A stretch of DNA of 64,000 nt, taken from NCBI GenBank assembly GCA_002314795.1, contig DCHI01000031.1, positions 1 to 64,000 on the forward strand, written 5' to 3'. The position numbers were made by a program, and so were the translations under genes. Under the pieces are notes generated by a model. It ran no database searches and was not told the DNA's origin. It saw only the letters and a program-made list of their open reading frames with translations. The DNA is from Bacteroidales bacterium UBA1756 (GTDB taxonomy: Bacteria; Bacteroidota; Bacteroidia; Bacteroidales; WCHB1-69). This document shows positions 45,049-54,445 of this stretch, piece by piece; the stretch's first letter is position 1, and each line of letters starts with the position of its first letter.

Positions 45049-45579
45049 TTATTGTTGGCTGATGTACTGATAGATAGATGAAACGATGTGGTCGCTGTTT
45101 TTTAAGATGACTTCGCGGTTTTCATCCGTGACTTTGCCGATGAAAACGGTTTCCATTCCGCAGCGGCGTCCGAATTGCATATCCGATGCACTGTCTCCAA
45201 TCATCACAGAATGAGCAAAGTCGATGTCGGGAAAGTCAGCCTGGGCTTGGAGCGCCATCCCGATTTCCGGTTTCCGACACGTACAGCCAGCTCCGGCAAG
45301 ATGCGGACATACATATATTTTATTGATGATGAGGCCTCGTTCTTTCAGCCAATCAAGCAAGTACTGATGGACGGTTTCTACATTTTCGCGGGTGCAAATT
45401 CCTTTGGCAATCCCTTGCTGATTGGTGACAATGACTATTTTTTGGAAATTTTCTCTCAAAAGTGGAATGGAACGCAAAAAATCTTCACGAATCTCTAATT
45501 CGGAAATGTTCTTTACGTAATCTCCTATCAATTGGACATTTACGACACCATCACGATCTAAAAACAGAGTCCTTTCCAT
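45049..45579 (-). CDS. HAD-IIIA phosphatase, GmhB-like
   Basis: 176 residues. Nucleophile and acid Asp7 and Asp9 in FLDRDGVVN, then IVTNQQGIAKG, the zinc loop CPHLAGAGCTC (C-x-H-x5-C-x-C) and RKPEIGM, and MIGDSASDMQFG. This combination matches heptose-1,7-bisphosphate 7-phosphatase, which acts in LPS core heptose synthesis; histidinol-phosphatase-type activity cannot be excluded. It is the first gene of a small LPS-related operon. Confidence 0.82.
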   Translation of the reverse strand: MERTLFLDRDGVVNVQLIGDYVKNISELEIREDFLRSIPLLRENFQKIVIVTNQQGIAKGICTRENVETVHQYLLDWLKERGLIINKIYVCPHLAGAGCTCRKPEIGMALQAQADFPDIDFAHSVMIGDSASDMQFGRRCGMETVFIGKVTDENREVILKNSDHIVSSIYQYISQQ

Positions 45580-45609
45580 TCCTGTTCCACTGCTTCAATT
45601 TTCGGGCGG

Positions 45610-45643
45610 CAAATTTAGCAAACAATTATGGTTTATGAACAAT
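45610..45643 (-). promoter_or_regulatory. Promoter of the gmhB-like operon
   Basis: On the minus strand ATTG at 45640-45643, a 22-nt spacer and TAAATTTG at 45610-45617, 30 nt before the start. It lies in the 202-nt divergent gap with the RND pump; no comparably good promoter was seen for the pump. Confidence 0.6.
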
Positions 45644-45781
45644 TGTTTATAAATTTCAAGGAATTGAAATCATCTTTTAGGCAAGAAAAAATTTTGATTT
45701 TGTAAAACAAAAATAAAAAAAACGTGTTTATATAGTTTGCGTGTTTTGCGCTTAGAGTTTGACAATATAAAATAAATAATA

Positions 45782-48700
45782 ATGGGTTTATATCAATCAT
45801 CTGTTAACAAGCCAATTATGACCGCTTTGGTCTATGTGGCTATCGCAATTATTGGTGTCTTCTGCTACACAAAACTTCCGGTTGACCTTTTCCCTGATAT
45901 GGGGGAAAACAACATTATGGTCTTTACTACCTATCCTGGCGCAAGTGCGGCTGATATTGAAAACAACGTGACGAAGCCATTGGAAAACGTGCTCAACAGT
46001 GTCAGTGACTTGAAGGAGATGACCTCCTCTTCAAAAGAAAACTACTCCATTATTACGTTGGAATTTGTAGAAGGTGTTGATATTGAGGATGCTACAAATG
46101 ATGTCCGTGACAAACTGGATATGACGACGTCAATGCTTCCGGATGCTTGTAACCAGCCCTTCCTCTTTAAATTCAGTATGGAGGATATCCCGATTTTGAT
46201 GCTTTCCGTCAAATCAGCCGAAAGTACGAATGCTCTGTACAAGATTTTGGATGACCGTGTCGCTTCGCCAATCAGCCGTGTCGGCGGTGTGGGTACGGTT
46301 TCTATTTCGGGTGCGCCGCAGCGTGAAATCGCTATCTACTGCGACCCTTATAAGTTGGAGGCCTACAATTTGTCGATTGAGTCCATCGCGGCTGTCGTCG
46401 GCGCCGAAAACCGCAACGTCCCGCTCGGCTCTATGGACATCGGTTCCGAAACCTACTCTATGCGCGTCCAGGGCGAGTTCAGTGATGCTTCCCAAATGAA
46501 AAATATCGTTGTCGGTAGCTACAACAACCGCAACATTTACTTGAGCGATGTCGCTGTCGTGAAAGATACCGTACAGGAACGTATGCAGGAAGTTTATAAC
46601 AATGGCCACCGCGGTGCGATGATTATCGTTCAAAAACAGTCCGGCGCAAATTCCGTACAGATTTCCCAGAAAGTTATGGACATTCTCCCTGAAATCCAGA
46701 AGAATCTTCCCTCCGATGTCGAAATCGGCATTATCGCCAATACGTCCGACAGTATTACCAACACGGTGAAAAGTTTGGAGGAGACGATTATCATCATTCT
46801 TGCTTTAGTCGTTTTAGTTGTTCTGTTTTTCTTGGGACGATGGCGTGCCACTTTTATCGTCGCGATTGTAATCCCTGTTTCTTTGGTCGCCTCCTTCATC
46901 TATTTAGCGGTGACGGGCAACAGCTTGAATATCATTTCGTTGTCTTCTCTAAGTATCGCCATCGGTATGGTCGTGGATGACGCCATCGTTGTGTTAGAGA
47001 ATGTTACGACGCACATTGAGCGAGGGTCGAAGCCCAAGTCCGCAGCCGTTTTTGCCACCAGCGAAGTCTCCCTCTCCTTGATTGCCACCACGCTCGTTCT
47101 TTTGGCTGTGTTTATCCCGTTGACATTCCTCGGCGGTCAGGCAGGTATTCTTTTTAAACAGTTGGGTTGGATTGTCAGTATCGTTTGCTCCGTTTCTACG
47201 CTGGCCGCTATGACCTTGACACCGATGTTGTGTTCCGTTATGCTGAAGTCGAACCCGAGTCGTGGTAAGGTGTTTGGTGCCATCTACAAGCCCGTTCAAA
47301 AGTTCCTGGATTGGTTGGACCGTTTCTACGAAAGCATCCTCCGCTGGTGTGTCAATCACCGCCTTATCGTGGTGGGTGGAGCTTTAGCCATCTTCATTGC
47401 CAGTATGTCTCTCATTAAGGTCATTCCTACGGAGTATATGCCGACCAACGACCAGGGGCGTCTTTCTGCCACAGTGAAACTTCCGGTGGGTACCAGAATG
47501 GAAACCACCCGCGCTTGGGCACTCGATTTCACCGAAATGATGAAACAGAATTATCCGGAATTGTTGATGTGCAACTTCTCTGTCGGTCAGCCCGATGACG
47601 ATAACACCTTCGGAATTATGTCCGAAACGGGTTCTCATATCGTGAAATTCAATATGCGTTTTAAGGACAAAGTGGACCGTGAACGCGGCATTACCGCCAT
47701 TGCGGATAATATTCGTGACGACCTTTCTAAATATCCAGAGATTTATCGTTATCAGGTTTCTGTCGGAGCAGGCGGAATGGGTGGTCAAAGTAGCGTTGAC
47801 ATTGAATTGTACGGCTATGACTTTGAAACTACCGACCGTCTGGCCGCCGAAGTATCGAAAAAGATGAAGGAGGCCAAAGGTTGCTCTGAAGCCAACATCA
47901 GCCGTAGCGAGTATGTTCCTGAAATCCAAATCGACTTCGACCGTGAAAAGCTGGCTGAAAACGGCCTCAATCTGACAACCGCAGCTTCGTATGTCCGCAA
48001 CCGTTTCAACGGTTACATTGCTTCTCAGTATCGTGAGGACGGTGACGAGTACGATATCAAGGTCCGTTACGCCGAAAATTTCCGTCAGGATATTTCCGCT
48101 ATCGAAAACATCTTGGTCTATAACAATTCCGGTCAGGGACTTCGTATCAAGGACCTTGGAAATGTTGTGGAACGTTCCACCCCTCCGACTATTGAACGTA
48201 AGGACCGTGAACGTGTCGTCAAAGTTTCCTGTATCGTAGGTAAGGATGGCGTTTTGAGTGATGTTGTGGATCAGGCACAGCAGGTTATGGATAATATGGA
48301 CATCCCGGCTGAAGTCACTTATAAGATTGGTGGTACTTGGGAAGATCAGCAGGAGGCCTTCTCCGATATGTACACTTTGATTGTACTTATCGTGTTGCTG
48401 GTTTACATCGTGATGTGTTCGCAGTTCGAATCGTTTACCTACCCGTTTGTCATTATGTTCTCCATCCCCTTCGCCTTCACGGGCGTCTTTATCGGTTTGG
48501 CGATTACGCAGACGGCATTGGGAGTTATGGCTTTGGTCGGTGTGCTGATGCTCGTCGGTATCGTTGTCAAGAACGGTATCGTGCTCATCGACTATACGAT
48601 TCTGTGTCGTGAACGCGGTCTCTCCGTCAAAGAGTCCGTCACCACGGCTGGCAAGTCCCGTCTGCGTCCTATCTTGATGACCACGCTTACGACCGTCCTC

Positions 48701-48910
48701 GGTATGGTTCCGTTAGCAGTTGACGACGGTATGGGTGCTGAAATGTGGAACTCACTCGGTATGACCGTCGCTTGGGGTCTTTCCGTCTCCACCTTGGTCA
48801 CCTTGATTCTTATCCCGATTATGTATAGTCTGTTCGCCGATTTTGGTCAATGGCGTAAAAATAGAAAATTGGCCAAAGCCGCTACAGTGGAAAATCTTCC
48901 TACCATATAA
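45782..48910 (+). CDS. RND-family efflux permease
   Basis: 1042 residues with the standard RND layout: one N-terminal helix (TALVYVAIAIIGVFCYTKLPVDLFPDM), a large periplasmic porter domain, six helices from about residue 335, a second porter domain and six final helices. The TM4 proton-relay Asp399-Asp400 (GMVVDDAIVVLENV) are present. Closest to the HAE/AcrB-like group. Unlike most RND pumps, no membrane-fusion protein or TolC gene is next to it; upstream is a divergent LPS gene and downstream a lipoprotein 3 nt away. The substrate is unknown. Confidence 0.93.
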   Translation: MGLYQSSVNKPIMTALVYVAIAIIGVFCYTKLPVDLFPDMGENNIMVFTTYPGASAADIENNVTKPLENVLNSVSDLKEMTSSSKENYSIITLEFVEGVDIEDATNDVRDKLDMTTSMLPDACNQPFLFKFSMEDIPILMLSVKSAESTNALYKILDDRVASPISRVGGVGTVSISGAPQREIAIYCDPYKLEAYNLSIESIAAVVGAENRNVPLGSMDIGSETYSMRVQGEFSDASQMKNIVVGSYNNRNIYLSDVAVVKDTVQERMQEVYNNGHRGAMIIVQKQSGANSVQISQKVMDILPEIQKNLPSDVEIGIIANTSDSITNTVKSLEETIIIILALVVLVVLFFLGRWRATFIVAIVIPVSLVASFIYLAVTGNSLNIISLSSLSIAIGMVVDDAIVVLENVTTHIERGSKPKSAAVFATSEVSLSLIATTLVLLAVFIPLTFLGGQAGILFKQLGWIVSIVCSVSTLAAMTLTPMLCSVMLKSNPSRGKVFGAIYKPVQKFLDWLDRFYESILRWCVNHRLIVVGGALAIFIASMSLIKVIPTEYMPTNDQGRLSATVKLPVGTRMETTRAWALDFTEMMKQNYPELLMCNFSVGQPDDDNTFGIMSETGSHIVKFNMRFKDKVDRERGITAIADNIRDDLSKYPEIYRYQVSVGAGGMGGQSSVDIELYGYDFETTDRLAAEVSKKMKEAKGCSEANISRSEYVPEIQIDFDREKLAENGLNLTTAASYVRNRFNGYIASQYREDGDEYDIKVRYAENFRQDISAIENILVYNNSGQGLRIKDLGNVVERSTPPTIERKDRERVVKVSCIVGKDGVLSDVVDQAQQVMDNMDIPAEVTYKIGGTWEDQQEAFSDMYTLIVLIVLLVYIVMCSQFESFTYPFVIMFSIPFAFTGVFIGLAITQTALGVMALVGVLMLVGIVVKNGIVLIDYTILCRERGLSVKESVTTAGKSRLRPILMTTLTTVLGMVPLAVDDGMGAEMWNSLGMTVAWGLSVSTLVTLILIPIMYSLFADFGQWRKNRKLAKAATVENLPTI

Positions 48911-48913
48911 TTT

Positions 48914-49567
48914 ATGAAGCAACAAATATTCTTGGCATTTGCCATCCTCGCGCTCTTTTTCGTCTCTTGTCAACATACGGAAAAAGAGTATTATCCTAAC
49001 GGAATGCTGCGTTCTACCATCGAATGTAAAGGAGACGTTCCCAATGGCGTTTCCACCTATTATAATGATGACGGGGTCAAAACATTGGAGGTGAATTATA
49101 AAAATGGTAAAAAGGAAGGTCGCCTCCGTTCTTTCTTTTTCAACGGGAATTTGCAAACGGAAGAGTATTACAAAAATGACCAGCTCAACGGTCTCCAAAC
49201 CACATACGATTTGACGGGAATTAAACTTACTGAAATTGAGTATGTTGACGGGGTAATGAACGGCTCCTACCGTGAATGGCACGACAAGGATGTTTTGAAA
49301 AGTGTCGGTTCGTACGCTGACGGCCTATGGAACGGACACTGGGAATATTACGACTTCCGCGGTTTTCTTGTCGCCGAGGGTGATTTTGATCACGGGACGG
49401 GCGACCAACTCAACTATACCGATACCGGCGTCCTTTATAAGAAAAGCCACTATGTCAATAATGAGAAGAGTGGCGAAGAATTTTTTTACAATTCTGATGG
49501 TGATGTAGTGAAAACCATTGTCTATGAGAAAGGTAGAATGGTTTCCATCGATGGTAAGCACGTTTAA
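48914..49567 (+). CDS. MORN/YwqK-like repeat lipoprotein
   Basis: 217 residues with lipobox FVSC (Cys19). The mature part is a run of about seven MORN_2-type repeats of the form YYxxGxLxxxxxYKNGxxxG (EYYPNGMLRSTIECKGDVPNG, VNYKNGKKEGRLRSFFFNGN, EYVDGVMNGSYREWHD). Annotation pipelines often call these YwqK-family antitoxins, but no toxin is adjacent, so that name is not supported here. It starts 3 nt after the RND pump and is probably co-transcribed with it. Confidence 0.82.
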   Translation: MKQQIFLAFAILALFFVSCQHTEKEYYPNGMLRSTIECKGDVPNGVSTYYNDDGVKTLEVNYKNGKKEGRLRSFFFNGNLQTEEYYKNDQLNGLQTTYDLTGIKLTEIEYVDGVMNGSYREWHDKDVLKSVGSYADGLWNGHWEYYDFRGFLVAEGDFDHGTGDQLNYTDTGVLYKKSHYVNNEKSGEEFFYNSDGDVVKTIVYEKGRMVSIDGKHV

Positions 49568-49589
49568 TAATCCTTTTTTATTGTTGAAA

Positions 49590-51158
49590 ATGATGAAACG
49601 AATCCTTCTGTTAGCAATCGCATTCCTCTGTATGACGGCTACTTTTGCTCAGCAGAAGAAGATTTATTTTGAAGCGGACCTCCTTGAATATGATGAAGAA
49701 GTAATGGCTGGCGTGGAGCAGTACACGGGCAATGTGGTCTTCCGACATCAGAATACCATCGGCTATTGCGACCGCGCCCTTCATTTTAGAGATGAAAATC
49801 AGTTGCACGCTTTTGGCAATCCCGTTCGCATCATCATCAATGATTCCGTTACGCTTTACGGAGATTTCCTCATCTATGATGGCAATCGTCGTACGGTTTC
49901 CATTTCTGGAAATGTGATTCTTCGTGACAAAACAGCCGCCTTGTTTACCGATAGCTTAATCTACGATTTGAATACCGACAAAGGTTATTATCTTACTGGT
50001 GGTAAGATGGTTAACGATAAGAACGTTCTTACAAGTTTGATTGGTTATTACAATACGGTTACTAAAATGGCCGACTTGTCCGATTCCGTTCTGTTGGTGA
50101 ATGAAACTTACACGGGCAAATGTCACACAGCTTCCTACAATACCCAGTCGCAAATTGCCTTTTTTACATCGCGTACGCATCTTTTTTCAACTGAAAATCA
50201 AATGTTTACAGATAGAGGATGGTATGACACGCAGCAGGATATTGTCTCTCTGTTTGGAAATGCGGAGCTTTTTAATGAAACGCAGAATCTGTCGGGCGAC
50301 AGTCTCTATTTTGAAAAGCAAACCTCTTTCGGCCAGGGCTGGAACCACGTCCGTCTTATCGATTCTGTTAAAAACTATATCGTTCAAGGAAACTACATCG
50401 AGTATTGGGACAAGGACTTTTCTGTCGTGACCGATAGCGCGGAACTAACCTTGATCGATGGCAATGACTCGCTTTATCTTCACGGCGATACGTTAAGAAT
50501 TTTGTTTGATACGGCGCAATCTCCGAAATATTTTTATGCCTATAACAAGGTGAAATTTTTCCGTACGGATTTGCAAGGCGCCTGCGATTCTATGGCTTAT
50601 ATCGTTGAAGATTCCACCATTACAATGTATTACAATCCGGTGGTGTGGGCCGAAGGCAATCAGCTGACAGCCGATACCATCCGCTTTACCATTTTGGACT
50701 CCGTCAATATGAAAATGGAACTTTGCCGTTCCGCCTATATCGTCTCCTCCGTTTTTGATTCCACCGAATTCAATCAGATCAAAGGATTGAACATTATCGG
50801 GAATATTCGTGACAATAAACTTACGCAGGTGGATGTTATCGGGAATGCCGAAAGTTTGTACTATATCCAGGAAGAAGACAGCTCCCTTATCGGTATCAAT
50901 TCCGCAATGACCAGCGAGATGCGTATCGTTTTTGATAATAATGCCATCAAATCCATCATCTTTTATAATGCGCCTGACGGGAAACTCTATCCGGACAAGG
51001 ATTTGAATGATAAAGACCGTTTGTTGAAGGATTTCCGTTGGCTGAATGCCTACCGTCCATTCTCACGTTCGGATATCTTTTTCAATCCGATTGAACGTGT
51101 AGTTGCCAAAAGTGATGAAGAAGAAGGCGATATGAATGGTGAAACAGATATTAAGTGA
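49590..51158 (+). CDS. OstA/LptA-like organic-solvent-tolerance protein
   Basis: 522 residues from ATG 49590 (49593 equally likely), followed by a signal peptide ending TATFAQ; the earlier in-frame ATG at 49518 lies inside the lipoprotein gene. The region after it is a repeating jelly-roll beta pattern (YTGNVVFRHQNTIGYCDRALHF, ISGNVILRDKTAALFTDSLIYDL, LFGNAELFNETQNLSGDSLYFE), the OstA-like fold of LptA and the N-terminus of LptD. It likely binds LPS in the periplasm. The Asp/Glu-rich C-terminus ends at an ATGA overlap with aroC. Confidence 0.85.
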   Translation: MMKRILLLAIAFLCMTATFAQQKKIYFEADLLEYDEEVMAGVEQYTGNVVFRHQNTIGYCDRALHFRDENQLHAFGNPVRIIINDSVTLYGDFLIYDGNRRTVSISGNVILRDKTAALFTDSLIYDLNTDKGYYLTGGKMVNDKNVLTSLIGYYNTVTKMADLSDSVLLVNETYTGKCHTASYNTQSQIAFFTSRTHLFSTENQMFTDRGWYDTQQDIVSLFGNAELFNETQNLSGDSLYFEKQTSFGQGWNHVRLIDSVKNYIVQGNYIEYWDKDFSVVTDSAELTLIDGNDSLYLHGDTLRILFDTAQSPKYFYAYNKVKFFRTDLQGACDSMAYIVEDSTITMYYNPVVWAEGNQLTADTIRFTILDSVNMKMELCRSAYIVSSVFDSTEFNQIKGLNIIGNIRDNKLTQVDVIGNAESLYYIQEEDSSLIGINSAMTSEMRIVFDNNAIKSIIFYNAPDGKLYPDKDLNDKDRLLKDFRWLNAYRPFSRSDIFFNPIERVVAKSDEEEGDMNGETDIK

Positions 51159-52093
51159 TGAATACATTTGGCACAATTTTCCGACTCACTGATTTTGGAG
51201 ACACGCACGGTCCGTGTATGGGTGGCATCATTGATGGCTGTCCTTCAGGACTTTTGTTTGATATTCCCTTCGTTCAAGCCGAACTCGCACGTCGCTCACT
51301 TCCGGGTGACGGTCGCTGCGAAAAGGACGAAGTCCGCTTTCTGTCAGGTATTTATGATGGCGTGACGACGGGCGCTCCCATCGGTTTTGTTATTGAAAAT
51401 GAGGACGGTATTGCAAGTCCCGTTACGAACCAGTTACTGAAGCCGTCACACTCTTCTTTTGTTTATAAAGAAAAATATGGTCATACTTGCAATGAGCAGG
51501 GGGGACGTTCCTCCGCCCGTCAAACGGTCTGTCGCGTGGTAGCGGGTGCGGTTGCAAAAATGTTTCTTCGGAACCACGGCGTGACTGTCACTTCGCGTGT
51601 GCTTGCTTCGTCGGTGCAAGTTCCTTCGGGGGATACGGTTGGCGCTACGGTCGAGGCCGTCATCCACGGTCTCCCTGCCGGTTTGGGTGAGCCGGTCTAT
51701 GATAAGTTTGACGCGCGTTTGGCAGCGGCTATGCTCTCCATTCCCGCTTGCAAGGGGTTTGAAATAGGGGAGGGCTTTCGCGCCGCCAATATGTTGGGCT
51801 CCCAGTACAATGATGTTCAGAATCCGGACTTCTCCTTTCAGACGAATCACGATGGAGGCGTTCAGGCCGGCATCACCAATGGCGAAGACGTGATCTTCCG
51901 TGTGGCCTTCAAACCGATTCCTTCCATCCAACTTTCACAGAAAACCATTGACTATCAAGGAAATGAAACAATTTATGCATCGTCGAATCGTAACGATGTT
52001 TGTGTCGCTCCGCGTGTGCTGCCTGTTGTGGAGGCGATGGCCGCTCACGTCACTTTCGATTTGATGCTTCTAAAACAAGCCAATAAATTGTAA
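51155..52093 (+). CDS. aroC: Chorismate synthase, internally shortened
   Basis: 312 residues, compared with about 350-390 in the family. Conserved parts are the N-terminal FGTIFRLTDFGDTHGP (His19), PSHSSFVYKEKYG (His99), GGRSSARQTVCRVVAGAVAK, GLPAGLGEPVYDKFDARLAAAMLSIPACKGFEIGEGF and the C-terminal RNDVCVAPRVLPVVEAMAA. About 40 residues are missing between the GVTVTSRV strand and GDTVGATVEAV, and the usual RRRPGQS...TPRKE loop is shortened to RRSLPGDGRC. It makes chorismate from EPSP with reduced FMN. No other shikimate gene is nearby; it is coupled to the OstA-like gene. Confidence 0.85.
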   Translation: MMNTFGTIFRLTDFGDTHGPCMGGIIDGCPSGLLFDIPFVQAELARRSLPGDGRCEKDEVRFLSGIYDGVTTGAPIGFVIENEDGIASPVTNQLLKPSHSSFVYKEKYGHTCNEQGGRSSARQTVCRVVAGAVAKMFLRNHGVTVTSRVLASSVQVPSGDTVGATVEAVIHGLPAGLGEPVYDKFDARLAAAMLSIPACKGFEIGEGFRAANMLGSQYNDVQNPDFSFQTNHDGGVQAGITNGEDVIFRVAFKPIPSIQLSQKTIDYQGNETIYASSNRNDVCVAPRVLPVVEAMAAHVTFDLMLLKQANKL

Positions 52094-52122
52094 AATATTG
52101 TCTCATTATTATTTATAAAAAG

Positions 52123-53025
52123 ATGTTCACTACTCCTATTCTTGTCATTACGTATCATCGGATTGAATCAACGCACGACCTGTTTACAGTGCTTCGCCAG
52201 CTAAAACCACAAAAGTTATATGTCGCCGCTGATGGAGGCTGTTCCGGAGACCGCGTCGATTATCAACTTTGTCTTGAAGCGAGATGCGTTTTTATGCCCG
52301 AATGGGATTGTGAAATGCACACCCTTTTTAAAGATTCACATCACGGAAAGTCCAAGATGTTTATGCAAGCCATCGATTGGTTTTTTGAACAGGAGCAGGA
52401 AGGAATTATCCTTTTCGATGACACGGTCCCGAATATTGATTTCTTCTACTTTTGTCAGCAAATGCTTGATGTTTATCGCGACGATCAGCGCATTGGACAT
52501 ATTTCTGGTTCCAATCTTTTGAAACATAATAAGAAAGATGAAAATTCCTACTATTTTTCCGCCTATCCTTTGGTGTGGGGATTTGCCACTTGGAAAAATC
52601 GTATTGATGGTTTGGATTTGAAAATGAGAGAATTGGAATCAATTGATTTCCATACGCTTACAGACCATTATGTGATGAAAAAGAAGCACGCCTATTTTTG
52701 GGCTCGCCGTTATCGTATCTTGCGCAAGAATCAAATCGATATTTGGGAGTACCAGTACTTTTTCCACCTTTGGAAGTCAGGCCGCTTGAGTATTATCCCA
52801 AATGTTAACTTAGTGGAAAACAGAAGTTTTCAAAATAAGAAACGCCGTATTCGTCGCCTCGCTCGTCCGTTGAAACACATTATGCCTCTGACTTTGAACC
52901 AGCAGGTTGAACAGGACGCGGAAGCAGATCGCTACGTTTTCCGTCGCTATTTTAAAAAGGATGTGCTAACCATTTTGGAAAACTGGTTCAAGGAAAACTT
53001 ATTGGGAGAAGAAAAAAGTGTGTAA
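52123..53025 (+). CDS. Glycosyltransferase-like protein (nucleotide-diphospho-sugar fold)
   Basis: 300 residues, cytosolic. The N-terminal TPILVITYHRIESTHDLFTVLRQLKPQKLYVAADG matches GT-A-type proteins of Bacteroidetes. The metal-binding acidic motif is FDDTVP, and a PLVWGFATWKNRI segment follows, as in HlpA-like/sugar transferase proteins. The acceptor is unknown. Its stop codon is back to back with the stop of the convergent LysE gene (TAA-TTA). Confidence 0.75.
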   Translation: MFTTPILVITYHRIESTHDLFTVLRQLKPQKLYVAADGGCSGDRVDYQLCLEARCVFMPEWDCEMHTLFKDSHHGKSKMFMQAIDWFFEQEQEGIILFDDTVPNIDFFYFCQQMLDVYRDDQRIGHISGSNLLKHNKKDENSYYFSAYPLVWGFATWKNRIDGLDLKMRELESIDFHTLTDHYVMKKKHAYFWARRYRILRKNQIDIWEYQYFFHLWKSGRLSIIPNVNLVENRSFQNKKRRIRRLARPLKHIMPLTLNQQVEQDAEADRYVFRRYFKKDVLTILENWFKENLLGEEKSV

Positions 53026-53670
53026 TTACCAATAAAGAGATACTAACATCCTAATAATCATAAAAATACCGAGAGCGCAGAAAACAACGCCCACAATTCG
53101 GTTGATGATAAAGGCCACTTCGTGAGTAATGGCCTTTTTTAGTTTCCCTGCAAAGAAACTCTTGAGCATATCGATGCAAAAGATAGTGAGTAAGATGCAA
53201 GCAAAGAAAATGATTTGATTGTGGATGCTCGGTCCGCTGTACGGTGCGATGCCTAACCAGAGAATCCAAACGAAAGGATTGGTGATGTTGAATGCAAACC
53301 CTTTTGCCGGATATTTGAAAAGTCCCCAGTTGTTGCTGCGGTCGTTGTTCAACACCTCTTCTTGACGGCGGGTTTTTACTTGCCTTTTGCGGTTGAAGAA
53401 GGTGATTAAACCATAGACGATGAGAATGATGCCGCCAAGAATGCTGAAAAGGAGCTTCGCCATTTCATTCTGCATAATTCCGGCAGTTCCCCACAGGCAC
53501 AGCGAAATTAAAATGATGTCACTCAAGGCGATGCCTAAGGCAAAGAGAATGCCTGACTTGAAGCCATTGTTCAAACTGGTCTGAATAATGCCCAAAAAAG
53601 CAGCTCCGGGAGCCACTGAAATGGCTAATCCGACGGGAATCGCTTGCATAAGAGTGGCGAAAATGTTCAT
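53026..53670 (-). CDS. LysE/RhtB-family amino acid exporter
   Basis: 214 residues with six hydrophobic segments. LysE features: an N-terminal GLAISVAPGAAFLGIIQTSLNNGFKSG helix-loop, ALGIALSDIILISL, and a C-terminal half with AFNITNPFVWILWLG. It exports amino acids or related solutes from the cytoplasm. The start overlaps the stop of the upstream gene by 1 nt, so it is coupled to the outer-membrane protein gene. Confidence 0.88.
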   Translation of the reverse strand: MNIFATLMQAIPVGLAISVAPGAAFLGIIQTSLNNGFKSGILFALGIALSDIILISLCLWGTAGIMQNEMAKLLFSILGGIILIVYGLITFFNRKRQVKTRRQEEVLNNDRSNNWGLFKYPAKGFAFNITNPFVWILWLGIAPYSGPSIHNQIIFFACILLTIFCIDMLKSFFAGKLKKAITHEVAFIINRIVGVVFCALGIFMIIRMLVSLYW

Positions 53671-54428
53671 TATTCGTGTGGACCCTTTCTTTTTCCAAAA
53701 TTATACGCAATGTATGCGCCAAGATAAAATGTGTTCGCCTTGTTGAAGGCCATCTGCTGTACGAATGGGAAAACCATATCGTACGTTACGCCGATTTCTA
53801 AAGCGTGCATCGTGTATTCATCCTTGCTGAAATCAAAATTGAATCCGGTCTTCAAGTAAAAGCCTGGATGAAGCGAAGTTTTTCCAAGCCCAGTGAAGAA
53901 GTTGGCACGGCTGATGATGTCCTCCATTGGTTGTGCCTCCGGGTCGAAGCGTTCAACGGAAACACCGGTGTAAGTCCCATCGTTAGCGTATTGTGCCACA
54001 TTGACATAAACGGGAATGGCGAACCCTAACGAAACTCCTCCCGACAAAGTGTATCGGATACGTACTCCGCCCCAGTAGGGTTTTTGATGCAAGGTGCGCT
54101 GGTATCCGTAACCTCCGTGAAGGAAGAACAAGTCGCACAATTTCCCGTACGAAAATGGTCTCGCCTGCGGGAAATAGGGATTCCTTGCTAATACGGCCTT
54201 GTGGTGAATGTTGTAAGTAAGGTCAATTTCCCAAAAGTGCTTGTCCGTATAGGTCGGTGTCCATCCTTGCTGAAACCCGATGCCGCCTCCATTCGTATTG
54301 ATGAATACGTTGAGATTATGTTCCTTGAGAATAATCTTCCTCCATTCGACTTCCCCAACATCCTGGGCAAGCACGAACGGAAAAAGAAACATAAGAAGAA
54401 TCCATAAATTTGCCTTCTTAAGTCTCAT
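53670..54428 (-). CDS. Exported outer-membrane protein of unknown function
   Basis: 252 residues, signal peptide ending FPFVLAQ. Aromatic, alternating beta pattern (LNVFINTNGGGIGFQQGW, WGGVRIRYTLSGGVSLGFAIPVYV, LEIGVTYDMVFPFVQQM, FYLGAYIAYNFGKRKG) suggests a small barrel of about eight to ten strands. I do not recognise a named family. It follows a 47-residue lipoprotein gene and leads into the LysE gene. Confidence 0.75.
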   Translation of the reverse strand: MRLKKANLWILLMFLFPFVLAQDVGEVEWRKIILKEHNLNVFINTNGGGIGFQQGWTPTYTDKHFWEIDLTYNIHHKAVLARNPYFPQARPFSYGKLCDLFFLHGGYGYQRTLHQKPYWGGVRIRYTLSGGVSLGFAIPVYVNVAQYANDGTYTGVSVERFDPEAQPMEDIISRANFFTGLGKTSLHPGFYLKTGFNFDFSKDEYTMHALEIGVTYDMVFPFVQQMAFNKANTFYLGAYIAYNFGKRKGPHE

Positions 54429-54445
54429 CGGGAACGGAAAAAATG

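Noticed and set aside
48914..49567. Possible toxin-antitoxin role for the YwqK-like lipoprotein
   Set aside because: It has a lipobox and MORN repeats, and no small toxin gene lies on either side.
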